From Corynebacterium urogenitale (lineage in GTDB: Bacteria; Actinomycetota; Actinomycetes; Mycobacteriales; Mycobacteriaceae): 64,000 nucleotides of DNA. The notes below the pieces were generated by a model. The model worked only from the letters and a program-made list of their open reading frames with translations. It searched no databases and was not told where the DNA came from. Below, piece after piece: positions 10,849 to 18,271 of this stretch. The first letter of the stretch is position 1; each line of letters begins with the position of its first letter. A program made the position numbers and the translations under genes. The stretch is taken from assembly GCF_009026825.1 (NCBI RefSeq), contig NZ_CP045032.1, forward strand, positions 1,736,001 to 1,800,000, given 5' to 3'.

Positions 10849-11268
10849 CTATGCGAAACGTGAAAAAGCACGATCAAGGCTGGCTCGGCCGGATCCAAAG
10901 ACCAGGACTGCGAGGCAGGCCCCGATCGTGATCAGGGGTAGTTCCACACCTCCATCGATGGCGAAGAATCCTCGACCGAGGTGGAAAAAGTACAGTTCTA
11001 CTGCACTCCATACCGCGAGGATCCCGGCTGCTGCGGTGGCCAACAAGCCTACGATGAGCAGTGCTCCCCCAACCATCTCCACGATAGCTGCGAACCACGC
11101 TACCGCCTGAGGAGCTGGCACCCCCGCGGAGGTGAATATTTCCACCGTGCCGGTCGGTCCTGCCATCCCTTGCAGAAACATGCGGTTCCAACCGTGGGCG
11201 ATAAAACTCACGCCCAGCGCTGCGCGGAGCAGCAGCAGGGCGGTATCCCGTAGGGCAGGGTGATTCAT
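10849..11268 (-). CDS. DoxX family membrane protein
   Basis: 139 aa with four predicted membrane helices and the family's features: LLLRAALGVSFIAHGWNRMF at the N-terminus and a central EMVGGALLIVGLLAT helix. DoxX-like proteins are found in quinone-related or thiol-stress (SodA-DoxX-SseA in mycobacteria) contexts, but neither partner is visible here. Lies 30 bp downstream of glpR on the same strand and upstream of the zf-HC2 membrane protein; it may be cotranscribed with both. Function in this organism is unknown. Confidence 0.8.
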   Translation of the reverse strand: MNHPALRDTALLLLRAALGVSFIAHGWNRMFLQGMAGPTGTVEIFTSAGVPAPQAVAWFAAIVEMVGGALLIVGLLATAAAGILAVWSAVELYFFHLGRGFFAIDGGVELPLITIGACLAVLVFGSGRASLDRAFSRFA

Positions 11269-11298
11269 GTGCAGACCTAGCGTGCTGTGGAAGGCGCT

Positions 11299-12696
11299 TT
11301 ACACAGCGCGGATGCGCTGGTGCTGGTCGTGGCCGTCGTAGTCATCAAAGTAATCGGACCCGTGAATGTACTCGAGGTGTTCGAACTCCGGATCCACATC
11401 GTCCGATTCGACGATCACTGCACCAGGTCGGCGGAGACGGTTCGGCACGCCCAGCTCGCCGTCCTCCGTGTTGCGCACGCCCAATCGGGCACGGCGCATG
11501 CGGGCGATTCGGCGCTGCCGCATACGTGCCTCCTCCAGTGCATTGACGCGCAGGAAGTACAGGTACAGTACGGTCACGCCCACGGCGGCCACGGTGCTAA
11601 ACCACACTGCACCACCAAAGATGAAACCAAGCGCCAAGGTCACGACGCACAGTCCAAGAAGTACCGCCAGGACCTGCTTGCGTCGTTGCAGGCGGCGCTC
11701 TGCTGCACGGCGGGATGCTTCAGGGTCGTAGACTCCGCGACCCTTCCGTGCCGCCAGGTAGGCGATTTCCTCGTCGTCGAGCTCGGCGCGGGATTCTTCC
11801 GCAGCGATTCGCTCGGCCTCCGCACGCTTGGTTGCCGCGGCGGCTTCCTCCTTCTCGCCCTGTTCGACGCCACGCTCTGCCTCTTCAATCTCGGAAGAAG
11901 CATCCAGGTCTGACCCGCGGAAGTAGGCCACGGGAATGTCGCGGTGGCGAGTGCCTGTCTCATCGCCTGCGGACTCAGCCTGCGCATTGTCCTCAGTCTC
12001 CGCTTCAGCAGTCTCCGCTGCAGCAGTCTTGGCGTCACCGCCTACACCGGCATGTGCATCCTTATCCGCGTCGTCGCCATTGTCGCGATCAGCAGTCTTC
12101 TCCTCAGCGACAAGACGCACTGGCTTGAACACACCCGTGTCCGTCTCATCGTGGTCGCGGAAAGTGGACTGGGGCTTCTCCGCATCTTTGGCATCAGAAT
12201 CTACCCCGCTGTCCTCAGCCGCTACGACCTCTCCGTCGATGGTCTCCGCTTCTGAAGCGGACTGGCCGGTGGCGTCGGAAACGGATTCGGCAGGCTCCGA
12301 CTTCGTCGCTGCATCGTCGACGACCTCGGCGTCCACGGTCTCGATCTCGTCCTCGTGAACCTGCTTGTCTGCACCGGAATCAACGGGCTTCCGGCGCGCC
12401 TTAGCGGTGCGATCACGCAGGGACTTGGCGCCCTGTGGACGCTCCTCGTCATCGATCAGGAAGAACTCTGGTTCTGCATCCACGAGTTCGAGCTCTTCGT
12501 CATCATCGTGCGCAGAATAGAGACTCTGCGCAGGCTTGAGCCGACGCTTGCGCTGCAGCGACGTACCACCTTCGTGCAGCACGCGCGTTTCCGTCAGCGC
12601 CTTCGCGGTACGCCTCACGGGCGACTGGTTGCGCAGCAGCAAAGGAGCAAGCAGCACGATCCAGACGACGGCAATGAAGATCAAAGAGCCGGACAC
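11299..12696 (-). CDS. glpR: GlpR, membrane receptor for the gephyrin-like division protein Glp (SepX family)
   Basis: 465 aa. One N-terminal membrane helix (about 3-20, SLIFIAVVWIVLLAPLLL), a long acidic low-complexity cytosolic region (about 45-310, rich in Asp/Glu/Ala), a coiled stretch of charged residues (AAERRLQRRKQ), two closely spaced membrane helices (about 345-385), and a C-terminal tail ending in an acidic/His-rich segment (DYFDDYDGHDQHQ). This layout and the galU-glp-rimJ-glpR gene order match C. glutamicum GlpR and streptomycete SepX, which bind the divisome. The GTG start at 12696 has GGGAGGA 9 nt upstream. The acidic linker varies most between species. Annotation rests on architecture and synteny. 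Confidence 0.85.
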   Translation of the reverse strand: MSGSLIFIAVVWIVLLAPLLLRNQSPVRRTAKALTETRVLHEGGTSLQRKRRLKPAQSLYSAHDDDEELELVDAEPEFFLIDDEERPQGAKSLRDRTAKARRKPVDSGADKQVHEDEIETVDAEVVDDAATKSEPAESVSDATGQSASEAETIDGEVVAAEDSGVDSDAKDAEKPQSTFRDHDETDTGVFKPVRLVAEEKTADRDNGDDADKDAHAGVGGDAKTAAAETAEAETEDNAQAESAGDETGTRHRDIPVAYFRGSDLDASSEIEEAERGVEQGEKEEAAAATKRAEAERIAAEESRAELDDEEIAYLAARKGRGVYDPEASRRAAERRLQRRKQVLAVLLGLCVVTLALGFIFGGAVWFSTVAAVGVTVLYLYFLRVNALEEARMRQRRIARMRRARLGVRNTEDGELGVPNRLRRPGAVIVESDDVDPEFEHLEYIHGSDYFDDYDGHDQHQRIRAV

Positions 12697-12839
12697 GACG
12701 AGATGTCCTCCCAACCAAATTCGGATGCAAGTGAGATGCCATCCACGCTATCTCTCAATGGCAGTCAGTGGGCTCTGCCACGCCGAAAAGTAGGCACACA
12801 GCCCGGCCAGTTTTCTCGTTGGCGGGGCCTCAAGCCTTC

Positions 12840-13511
12840 CTAGGCGCCGGGGTTTGGGGCGAGGTCGCCGCGCTGTATCAGGCGCCCCACGGCGGTGCGG
12901 TTCCCGGCCTGTTCAACATCCTCGCGCGTCATTCCCACCAGCAGGTGGTCCTGCCACTGCCCATTGATGTGCAAGTTTCGGAGCAGCTTCCCCTCCTCAC
13001 GGAAGCCCACCTTTGCCAGTACAGCGCGGGAGGCCACGTTGTCCTCCATGACCGTCGCCTCAACTCTGTGCAAACCCATAGTGCGCATCGCGTGATCCAC
13101 CCCCAGAGCCACAGCGGCAGTGGCCACCCCCTGACCTTGCAACACCGAGGCCACCCAGTAGCCAATCCAGCAGCTGGAGACTACACCGTATTGGACGTTG
13201 CCGAGTGTGAGTTGCCCGGCGAAATTCCCATCGACCTCGATCGCAGCCGGTACGAGCTCGCCGCGGCGGGCCAGCTGCTTGAGGTTCGCCCATGTGCGGC
13301 GCCAGGCAAAGGGTGAATGCGCTAGCTCCCAATCGTCTGGGATAGTCGGTTCCACCGGGCGCAGCAGAGCCTCGTCACGAATTCGAAAGACTCGCCACCT
13401 TTCCCCGTCTTGGCGCCGCAGGGAGCGCAAACGGACGGTCGGCCCTGCGCCGCCTAAGGTTTGCACACTCATCGTGGCGATAGGCCAACCAGGGCGCTGG
13501 GCGTCTCTCAC
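12840..13511 (-). CDS. rimJ: GNAT acetyltransferase, RimJ/RimL-like
   Basis: 223 aa GNAT-fold acetyltransferase of the type that acetylates N-terminal residues of ribosomal or other proteins. Acetyl-CoA loop visible as LQGQGVATAAVALGVDHA (Q/R-x-x-G-x-A type), followed by LHRVEATVMEDNVASRAVLAKVGFREEG, the standard RimJ/L C-terminal half. Between glp (29 bp upstream) and glpR (143 bp downstream), conserved in Corynebacterium and Mycobacterium. The start is uncertain: GTG at 13511 has a near-adjacent GGAAG, while ATG at 13472 would give a protein beginning MSVQTLGG. Whether it modifies Glp or GlpR is unknown. Confidence 0.9.
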   Translation of the reverse strand: MRDAQRPGWPIATMSVQTLGGAGPTVRLRSLRRQDGERWRVFRIRDEALLRPVEPTIPDDWELAHSPFAWRRTWANLKQLARRGELVPAAIEVDGNFAGQLTLGNVQYGVVSSCWIGYWVASVLQGQGVATAAVALGVDHAMRTMGLHRVEATVMEDNVASRAVLAKVGFREEGKLLRNLHINGQWQDHLLVGMTREDVEQAGNRTAVGRLIQRGDLAPNPGA

Positions 13512-13540
13512 GCTTCCGTCACCACACAGTCAGGTGGGCG

Positions 13541-14866
13541 CTACGCCCGGATGGACAGGAACATCACGTCAACAACCTGACCAGGTGCGACATGTGTGAC
13601 ATCAGCCGGGACGATGATCATACAGTTGGACAGCCCGTGTGAACCCAACAGGTGCATAGGCTCACCGCCGCCACTGGCGGCGCCGAGGGGATCAACGAGG
13701 AATTCGCGTGTCTCACGGTCTCGCATGAGCTGGCCACGTATAAAGCCACGCCGGTGAGGAGCGGATTCAATAGAGGCGATCGAACGAGCCTGAATGATCC
13801 GGCGACCAGACTGGCGCTGACCACGAATCAGCTGCACCAGCGGGCGCACCATCACTTCAAATGCCACGAGAGCCGCGGAAGGATTGGAAGGCAGCAAGAA
13901 AGTCGGGACTTTATCCGGCCCCAATGTGCCAAAGCCCATGACCGAACCAGGATGCATAGCTACGCGGGAGACATCCATTTCACCAAGCTCACCGAGCACT
14001 TCCCGCAGGCGATCTGACGCTTCTCCGCCGACTGCGCCGGTGATCACGACGATTTCCGAACGGATCAGCTGCCCCTCAATGACATCCTTCAGACGGCGGT
14101 GCTCACCCGCAATGATGCCGATGCGGTTAACCTCCGCGCCGGCTTCGCGCCCGGCGGCCGCCAGCGCATAGGAATTCACATCGTAGACCTGCCCGAGACC
14201 TGGGTCCCGGTCGATATCGACAAGCTCTGGGCCAAAACTCATCACGGCCATGCGTGGGCGGGGATAGACGAGCACTTTGTCGCGACCTACTGCGGCTAGC
14301 AACCCCACCTGGGCTGCGCCGATGACGGCGCCTTGCTCCACCACGACGTCACCGGGTTGCACATCCGACCCCTTGCGGTGCACAAACTGACCAGAATTCA
14401 AGGAATTCAATGGTTCCATCCGGCGGCCCTGCACGTCTGCCCAATCCAGTGGAAGCACCGCATCCGCCAAGGTCGGCAGGGGTGCGCCGGTGTGTACGCG
14501 CACCGCTTGGCGCGGCTGCAGGCGGACGGGGCGATGCGAACCCGCGGTCACCTCACCGACGATCGGCAGGATAGGCCGCACGTCCTGACTGACAGGTCCT
14601 TCCTCTTCCTCTGGCGGAAGGTCGTCATGGCGATCGCGATTGCGGCGGGTCATCTCAACCGCCTGGCGAATATCCACCGAGCGGACGGCAAAACCGTCAA
14701 TCGCAGCTTGGTCGAATCCCGGCAGTGCATGAGTGCCCTCAACCTGCTCAGCGCACCGGAGGCCCAGCGCCTCAGAGATGGCGATGCGGACAGGCTCGGG
14801 GGTGACGGCTGCTGCCGTGATGAGGGCGAGCTGTTCTTCTACTGAACGCACAGTGCCTTCACTCAA
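13541..14866 (-). CDS. glp: Glp, gephyrin/MoeA-like cell division protein
   Basis: 441 aa with the complete MoeA domain order. The insertase motifs are altered: FDQAAIDGFA (51-60) keeps the MoeA Asp, but the usual STGDEL appears as SFGPELVD (210-217), and the glycine-rich GG-V-S-x-G-D-x-D loop appears as TGAVGGEASD (276-285). The C-terminal half retains LPSNPSAALVAFEVMVRPL. In C. glutamicum the orthologue binds FtsZ and the membrane receptor GlpR; it lies in the same galU-glp-rimJ-glpR order as here. No molybdopterin synthase genes are in the window. A functional MoeA remains the alternative; motif decay and synteny favour Glp. Confidence 0.87.
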   Translation of the reverse strand: MSEGTVRSVEEQLALITAAAVTPEPVRIAISEALGLRCAEQVEGTHALPGFDQAAIDGFAVRSVDIRQAVEMTRRNRDRHDDLPPEEEEGPVSQDVRPILPIVGEVTAGSHRPVRLQPRQAVRVHTGAPLPTLADAVLPLDWADVQGRRMEPLNSLNSGQFVHRKGSDVQPGDVVVEQGAVIGAAQVGLLAAVGRDKVLVYPRPRMAVMSFGPELVDIDRDPGLGQVYDVNSYALAAAGREAGAEVNRIGIIAGEHRRLKDVIEGQLIRSEIVVITGAVGGEASDRLREVLGELGEMDVSRVAMHPGSVMGFGTLGPDKVPTFLLPSNPSAALVAFEVMVRPLVQLIRGQRQSGRRIIQARSIASIESAPHRRGFIRGQLMRDRETREFLVDPLGAASGGGEPMHLLGSHGLSNCMIIVPADVTHVAPGQVVDVMFLSIRA

Positions 14867-14962
14867 CCTTCCTGTTGTCAGTTGCTCATGTGCTCGGTGG
14901 ACAGTTCACGCTTCGCGATGATTCGCCGTGCAGGATGCCGAACCTTAGGTTGGCCCTAGTTC

Positions 14963-15904
14963 TCAGCTCGGCAGTCCCAGCCCACTCACCAGACCGCTGT
15001 CGTCGGGTTGGTCGATACGCTCTTCCAACCAGCGGCGCAGTGACGGACCATAGGTGTCGTTGCGCAGCGCAAAGTCCACGCAGGCACGGATGTATCCACC
15101 TGGATTGCCCAGGTCGTGACGGATGCCATCGTGGACGAGGATGTGCACGGGGTGCCCCTCGGTGATCATCAGCTCGATGGCATCGGTGATCTGGATTTCC
15201 CCGCCCTTACCCGGCTTGGTCCGCCGCAGCGCATCAAAGACCTGGCGGTCGAGCAGGTAACGCCCAGTAGCTACGAAGTTTGAAGGCGCATCCTCTGGCT
15301 CAGGCTTTTCCACCATGCCCTTGACTCGCTTCACGTTGCCGTGGTCGCTGTCCTCCACGTCGAAGACGCCATAGTTGAACACATCCTCACGAGGAACCTC
15401 GAAGGCGCACAGCACGCTGCCCCCGTATTCCTCCCGAATCTTGAGCATCTTCTCCATCACGCCGAATGGAAGCACGAGATCGTCGGGAAGCATGACGGCG
15501 AAGCAGTCTTCGCCCTCTTCGAGCGCCTCCTCAGCCAAGCCGATAGCGTGCCCAAGCCCCAGCGGCTTTTCCTGCTCCACAGCCACGGCCTCGATGAGGC
15601 CATTGACGCCACGCACGCGGCGCAGCTGCTCATCCTTACCACGGTTTTCCAGGGTGGATTCAAGCTCAGAATCGGTATCGAAGTGCCCCATCACGCCCGA
15701 CTTCTTCGGGGCGGTGATGATGGCGAGGTGCTTGGCACCTGCTGCGATTGCCTCGCGCGCGATGAGTTCGATGCCTGGCGTTTCCACCACGGGGAGCAGT
15801 TCCTTGGGCACCGTTTTGGTGGCTGGCAGGAACCGGGTTCCCAGGCCCGCGGCCGGCACAACAACAGTGCGCAGGCCCTGAGTCGTCGGATTAGAGGAAG
15901 TCAT
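14963..15904 (-). CDS. galU: UTP-glucose-1-phosphate uridylyltransferase
   Basis: Makes UDP-glucose for trehalose, cell-wall galactan and glycolipid synthesis. 313 aa. Nucleotidyltransferase signature GLGTRFLPATKTVPKELLPV at about 20-40, then KSGVMGHFD, FAVMLPDDLV and YGVFDVEDSD, all typical of bacterial GalU. Start at ATG 15904 is preceded at 6 nt by TACGAT on the same strand, indicating a leaderless mRNA. Divergent from the 5-formyl-THF cyclo-ligase gene and followed by glp, rimJ and glpR, as in Mycobacterium (galU-moeA1-rimJ) and C. glutamicum. Confidence 0.97.
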   Translation of the reverse strand: MTSSNPTTQGLRTVVVPAAGLGTRFLPATKTVPKELLPVVETPGIELIAREAIAAGAKHLAIITAPKKSGVMGHFDTDSELESTLENRGKDEQLRRVRGVNGLIEAVAVEQEKPLGLGHAIGLAEEALEEGEDCFAVMLPDDLVLPFGVMEKMLKIREEYGGSVLCAFEVPREDVFNYGVFDVEDSDHGNVKRVKGMVEKPEPEDAPSNFVATGRYLLDRQVFDALRRTKPGKGGEIQITDAIELMITEGHPVHILVHDGIRHDLGNPGGYIRACVDFALRNDTYGPSLRRWLEERIDQPDDSGLVSGLGLPS

Positions 15905-15910
15905 GTACTG

Positions 15911-15916
15911 ATCGTA
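15911..15916 (-). promoter_or_regulatory. galU: galU -10 box, leaderless
   Basis: TACGAT on the minus strand lies 6 nt before the galU ATG, a TANNNT -10 box placed so that transcription would begin at or next to the start codon. No ribosome binding site is visible. Confidence 0.5.
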
Positions 15917-15971
15917 CCGCTAACATTCCCTCTATAGGTGGATCCTCTCACCCGCGCGCCGAAGGAGAACT

Positions 15972-16616
15972 GTGTCTAAGAACACTCTAGAAATTTCTCA
16001 GTCTAAAAGTCACATGCGCCGCGACATTCGCTCCCGCCGACGAGCTACACCCGTAACATTTCGCACCGAACGGGATAAACGTATCCAAAAGAACCTGATG
16101 GATCATCTCAGCTCTCTTTCTGCCGGCCGCGTCGCAGCCTATGTCCCCATGCAGCATGAACCGGGCGGCCGCAACCTCCCAGGCCTACTCAAGGCGTCTG
16201 GCCTGCAAGTTTACCTCCCCCGTATCGTCTCGATACCCGACGCCCACGCGCGCGGTTTATCCGGAACCCTCGCCGAAACCTTGGAGTGGGTCCGCTACGA
16301 GGGTGAGACCGCAGTTAATGCCCGTGGCATCGAAGAACCGGTGGGCAATGCCGAACCGGGGGTACTTCCCGAAGTCGATGTATTCCTCGTTCCGGCCCTA
16401 GCCATTGACCAGCACGGCTATCGCCTGGGTCAAGGTGGCGGTTTTTATGACCGAGCACTTGCACAACCAGGCAGCTATCGTGAAATATGTGCGATTGTGG
16501 ATCACGAGGAGTTCGTTTCCGCAGTTCCCACCGATGAATGGGATCTCGCTGTGAACTCCGTCGTGACGGACCGCGGCCTCAACCGTTTCGACGCTGGCAA
16601 CCATCGAAAACCATAA
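15972..16616 (+). CDS. 5-formyltetrahydrofolate cyclo-ligase
   Basis: 214 aa. ATP-dependent conversion of 5-formyl-THF to 5,10-methenyl-THF, recycling a folate storage form in the cytosol. The C-terminal signature is clear: DVFLVPALAIDQHGYRLGQG followed by GGFYDRAL, the ATP/folate-binding loop. An N-terminal basic stretch MRRDIRSRRRA is typical. GTG start at 15972 with GGAGA at suitable spacing. Divergent from galU and 63 bp upstream of mscL, the same relative order as in mycobacteria. Confidence 0.93.
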   Translation: MSKNTLEISQSKSHMRRDIRSRRRATPVTFRTERDKRIQKNLMDHLSSLSAGRVAAYVPMQHEPGGRNLPGLLKASGLQVYLPRIVSIPDAHARGLSGTLAETLEWVRYEGETAVNARGIEEPVGNAEPGVLPEVDVFLVPALAIDQHGYRLGQGGGFYDRALAQPGSYREICAIVDHEEFVSAVPTDEWDLAVNSVVTDRGLNRFDAGNHRKP

Positions 16617-16679
16617 TGTCGACACCACACATGCCGCACACTATGTAATTTTCTGAGCTTCCCAGAGGAGGAAACTTTC

Positions 16680-17159
16680 ATGCTTTCCGGCTTTAAAGAA
16701 TTCATCATGCGCGGCAACGTTATCGAACTGGCAGTTGCTGTCGTCATGGGTACCGCATTCACCGCTATCGTGACCGCCTTCACCACCGGCATCATCGAGC
16801 CACTCATCGCTGCCCTCGGCGGTAACGCAGAGGTGGGCCTCGGCTTCTTCCTGCGCGAGGGCAATGACGCCACCTTCATGAACCTCGGTGCAGTCATCAC
16901 CGCCGCCATCAACTTCCTGATCGTTGCTGCAGTGATCTACTTCATCATGATCATGCCGATGAACAAGATCGCTGAGCTCAACGCAAAGCGCAAGGGCATC
17001 ACCCCAGAGGAAGCTGCTGCTACGGAAACCGAGCTGCTCGCTGAGATCCGCGACCTGCTCGAAGCTCAGAGCGGCACCTCCCGCGCCAACACCGCTGCCA
17101 CCACCGCTCTGAACAACACGATCGATAAGAACGCTTCCGGCAAGCACGCTGCCGAGTAA
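16680..17159 (+). CDS. mscL: Large-conductance mechanosensitive channel
   Basis: 159 aa. Opens under membrane tension and releases solutes on hypo-osmotic shock. N-terminus MLSGFKEFIMRGNVIELAVAV is diagnostic: amphipathic helix followed by the pore-lining TM1. TM2 is FLIVAAVIYFIMIMPMN (about residues 77-93), and the C-terminal helix is longer than in E. coli (Ala/Thr-rich tail). GAGGAG lies about 10 nt before the ATG. Followed by a clear terminator. Together with betP at 5.4 kb the window carries both uptake and release arms of osmoadaptation. Confidence 0.97.
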   Translation: MLSGFKEFIMRGNVIELAVAVVMGTAFTAIVTAFTTGIIEPLIAALGGNAEVGLGFFLREGNDATFMNLGAVITAAINFLIVAAVIYFIMIMPMNKIAELNAKRKGITPEEAAATETELLAEIRDLLEAQSGTSRANTAATTALNNTIDKNASGKHAAE

Positions 17160-17176
17160 AGCGCCAGCACTAACTC

Positions 17177-17210
17177 GAAGGCTCCGCTCACGTGAGCGGG
17201 GCCTTCTTGT
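17177..17210 (+). terminator. Rho-independent terminator after mscL
   Basis: GAAGGCtCCGCTCAC pairs with GTGAGCGGgGCCTTC with no spare loop, followed by a weak TTCTTGT tail. It lies 17 bp after the mscL stop and before the convergent small gene and the moaB-like gene. Confidence 0.75.
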
Positions 17211-17230
17211 GATTGAGCTTCGACTTCAGG

Positions 17231-17452
17231 CTAGAGCGTCTTTCCCCAGTGGGGCGGAGCCTCATCTTGGTAAAAATCCTTGCTCATGGACTGCTCATCG
17301 TCCGGAGACTCCGGGGCAGGCTGCTCACCGGGAAGCACCCCACTCGCGAGACCAGTGCCCCGCAGACCCTCATCCTGCGCAGCCCCGAGCTTGCCAAAGG
17401 ATCTGCGAGGGCGGCGCGGGTGGCGTCGGTTAGGGAAAGAATCGGCAACCAC
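17231..17452 (-). CDS. Small hypothetical protein
   Basis: 73 codons from a GTG 12 bp downstream of the moaB-like stop codon, on the same strand. The product is basic at the N-terminus (NRRHPRRPRRSFGKLG), then acidic (PESPDDEQSMSKDFYQDEAPP), ending in HWGKTL. The length, close coupling to the upstream gene and coding-like third-position GC bias suggest a real gene, but no domain is recognised and the ribosome binding site is weak. It could also be non-coding. Confidence 0.45.
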   Translation of the reverse strand: MVADSFPNRRHPRRPRRSFGKLGAAQDEGLRGTGLASGVLPGEQPAPESPDDEQSMSKDFYQDEAPPHWGKTL

Positions 17453-17464
17453 GACGGTGCGACC

Positions 17465-18103
17465 CTATCGATTCATATCGGCGATAACGTGGCGGGCCAG
17501 AGGGCACAGAGTGGCCATGCCATCGCGGATCGCACCACGCGTGCCAGCAAGGTTGACCACCAGCGTGGAACCGGAAATTCCCGCCACCCCACGTGACAGC
17601 CCGGCGTCAAGAGAATTCGCGGCCAAGCCGGAGGAACGCAGTGCCTCTGCAATCCCCGGCACCTTACGATCCAGCTCTGCATTTGCAGCTTCCGGCGCCT
17701 TATCCCGTGGCCCCACACCCGTCGCGCCAACAGTGATCACCAAATCCGCACCGCCCACGACAGCCGTCTGGATCGCCTTGCGAATCGCCGGCTTGCGGGA
17801 TTCGACGTGCACAATCGCATCAACGAGGAAATTTTCCTCCCTCAGCAACTCCGTGACGAGCTCGCCGGACTGATCCACATTGTCCTCATCGGAGACGATG
17901 ACGACCATCGCGTGGAGGAGGGGTAACTCTGGAGTGCGTTCCTTGATCCGCGCGTGGGCATCCAGCTCGTGGAGTAGCTCGTCGCTCGGCTCCTCTACGG
18001 TCTCCCCCAGCCGTTCCACCTCGGCATGAGTAACCGCATTTACGGTTGGTAGCCGGAGGTTCTCCTCCAGGGAACGGGGCTGATGCGAAGTCATAACGGA
18101 CAC
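17465..18103 (-). CDS. moaB2: MoaB/MogA-like molybdopterin-binding domain protein
   Basis: 212 aa. After a non-conserved head of about 60 residues comes a MogA/MoaB domain: VVIVSDEDNVDQSG, DLVITVGATGVGPRDKAPEAANA and GLSRGVAGISGSTLVVNLAG. The usual TTGGTG loop reads TVGATG and the usual SD-R-G is SDEDNVD, so catalysis is doubtful. In mycobacteria the matching gene is moaB2, also next to mprAB-pepD and mscL. It lies downstream of htrA (168 bp) on the same strand. The role may be regulatory rather than cofactor synthesis, because this window lacks other moco genes and Glp is also a repurposed relative. Confidence 0.8.
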   Translation of the reverse strand: MSVMTSHQPRSLEENLRLPTVNAVTHAEVERLGETVEEPSDELLHELDAHARIKERTPELPLLHAMVVIVSDEDNVDQSGELVTELLREENFLVDAIVHVESRKPAIRKAIQTAVVGGADLVITVGATGVGPRDKAPEAANAELDRKVPGIAEALRSSGLAANSLDAGLSRGVAGISGSTLVVNLAGTRGAIRDGMATLCPLARHVIADMNR

Positions 18104-18271
18104 TCCTGGGAGACAAAGAGATGGGCGGTGAGAACTCTGAGCTGTAGCTGTGATGCAGGACGGTACTCACCGAGTGTGTGCACTAACCGTAACGCGAACG
18201 GCAGTGGCGTGTAAGGTCGAGCAGAAAATAGGCTCACCCCTGCGGGTGTAAGCGCGTTACTCGACGTCGCG

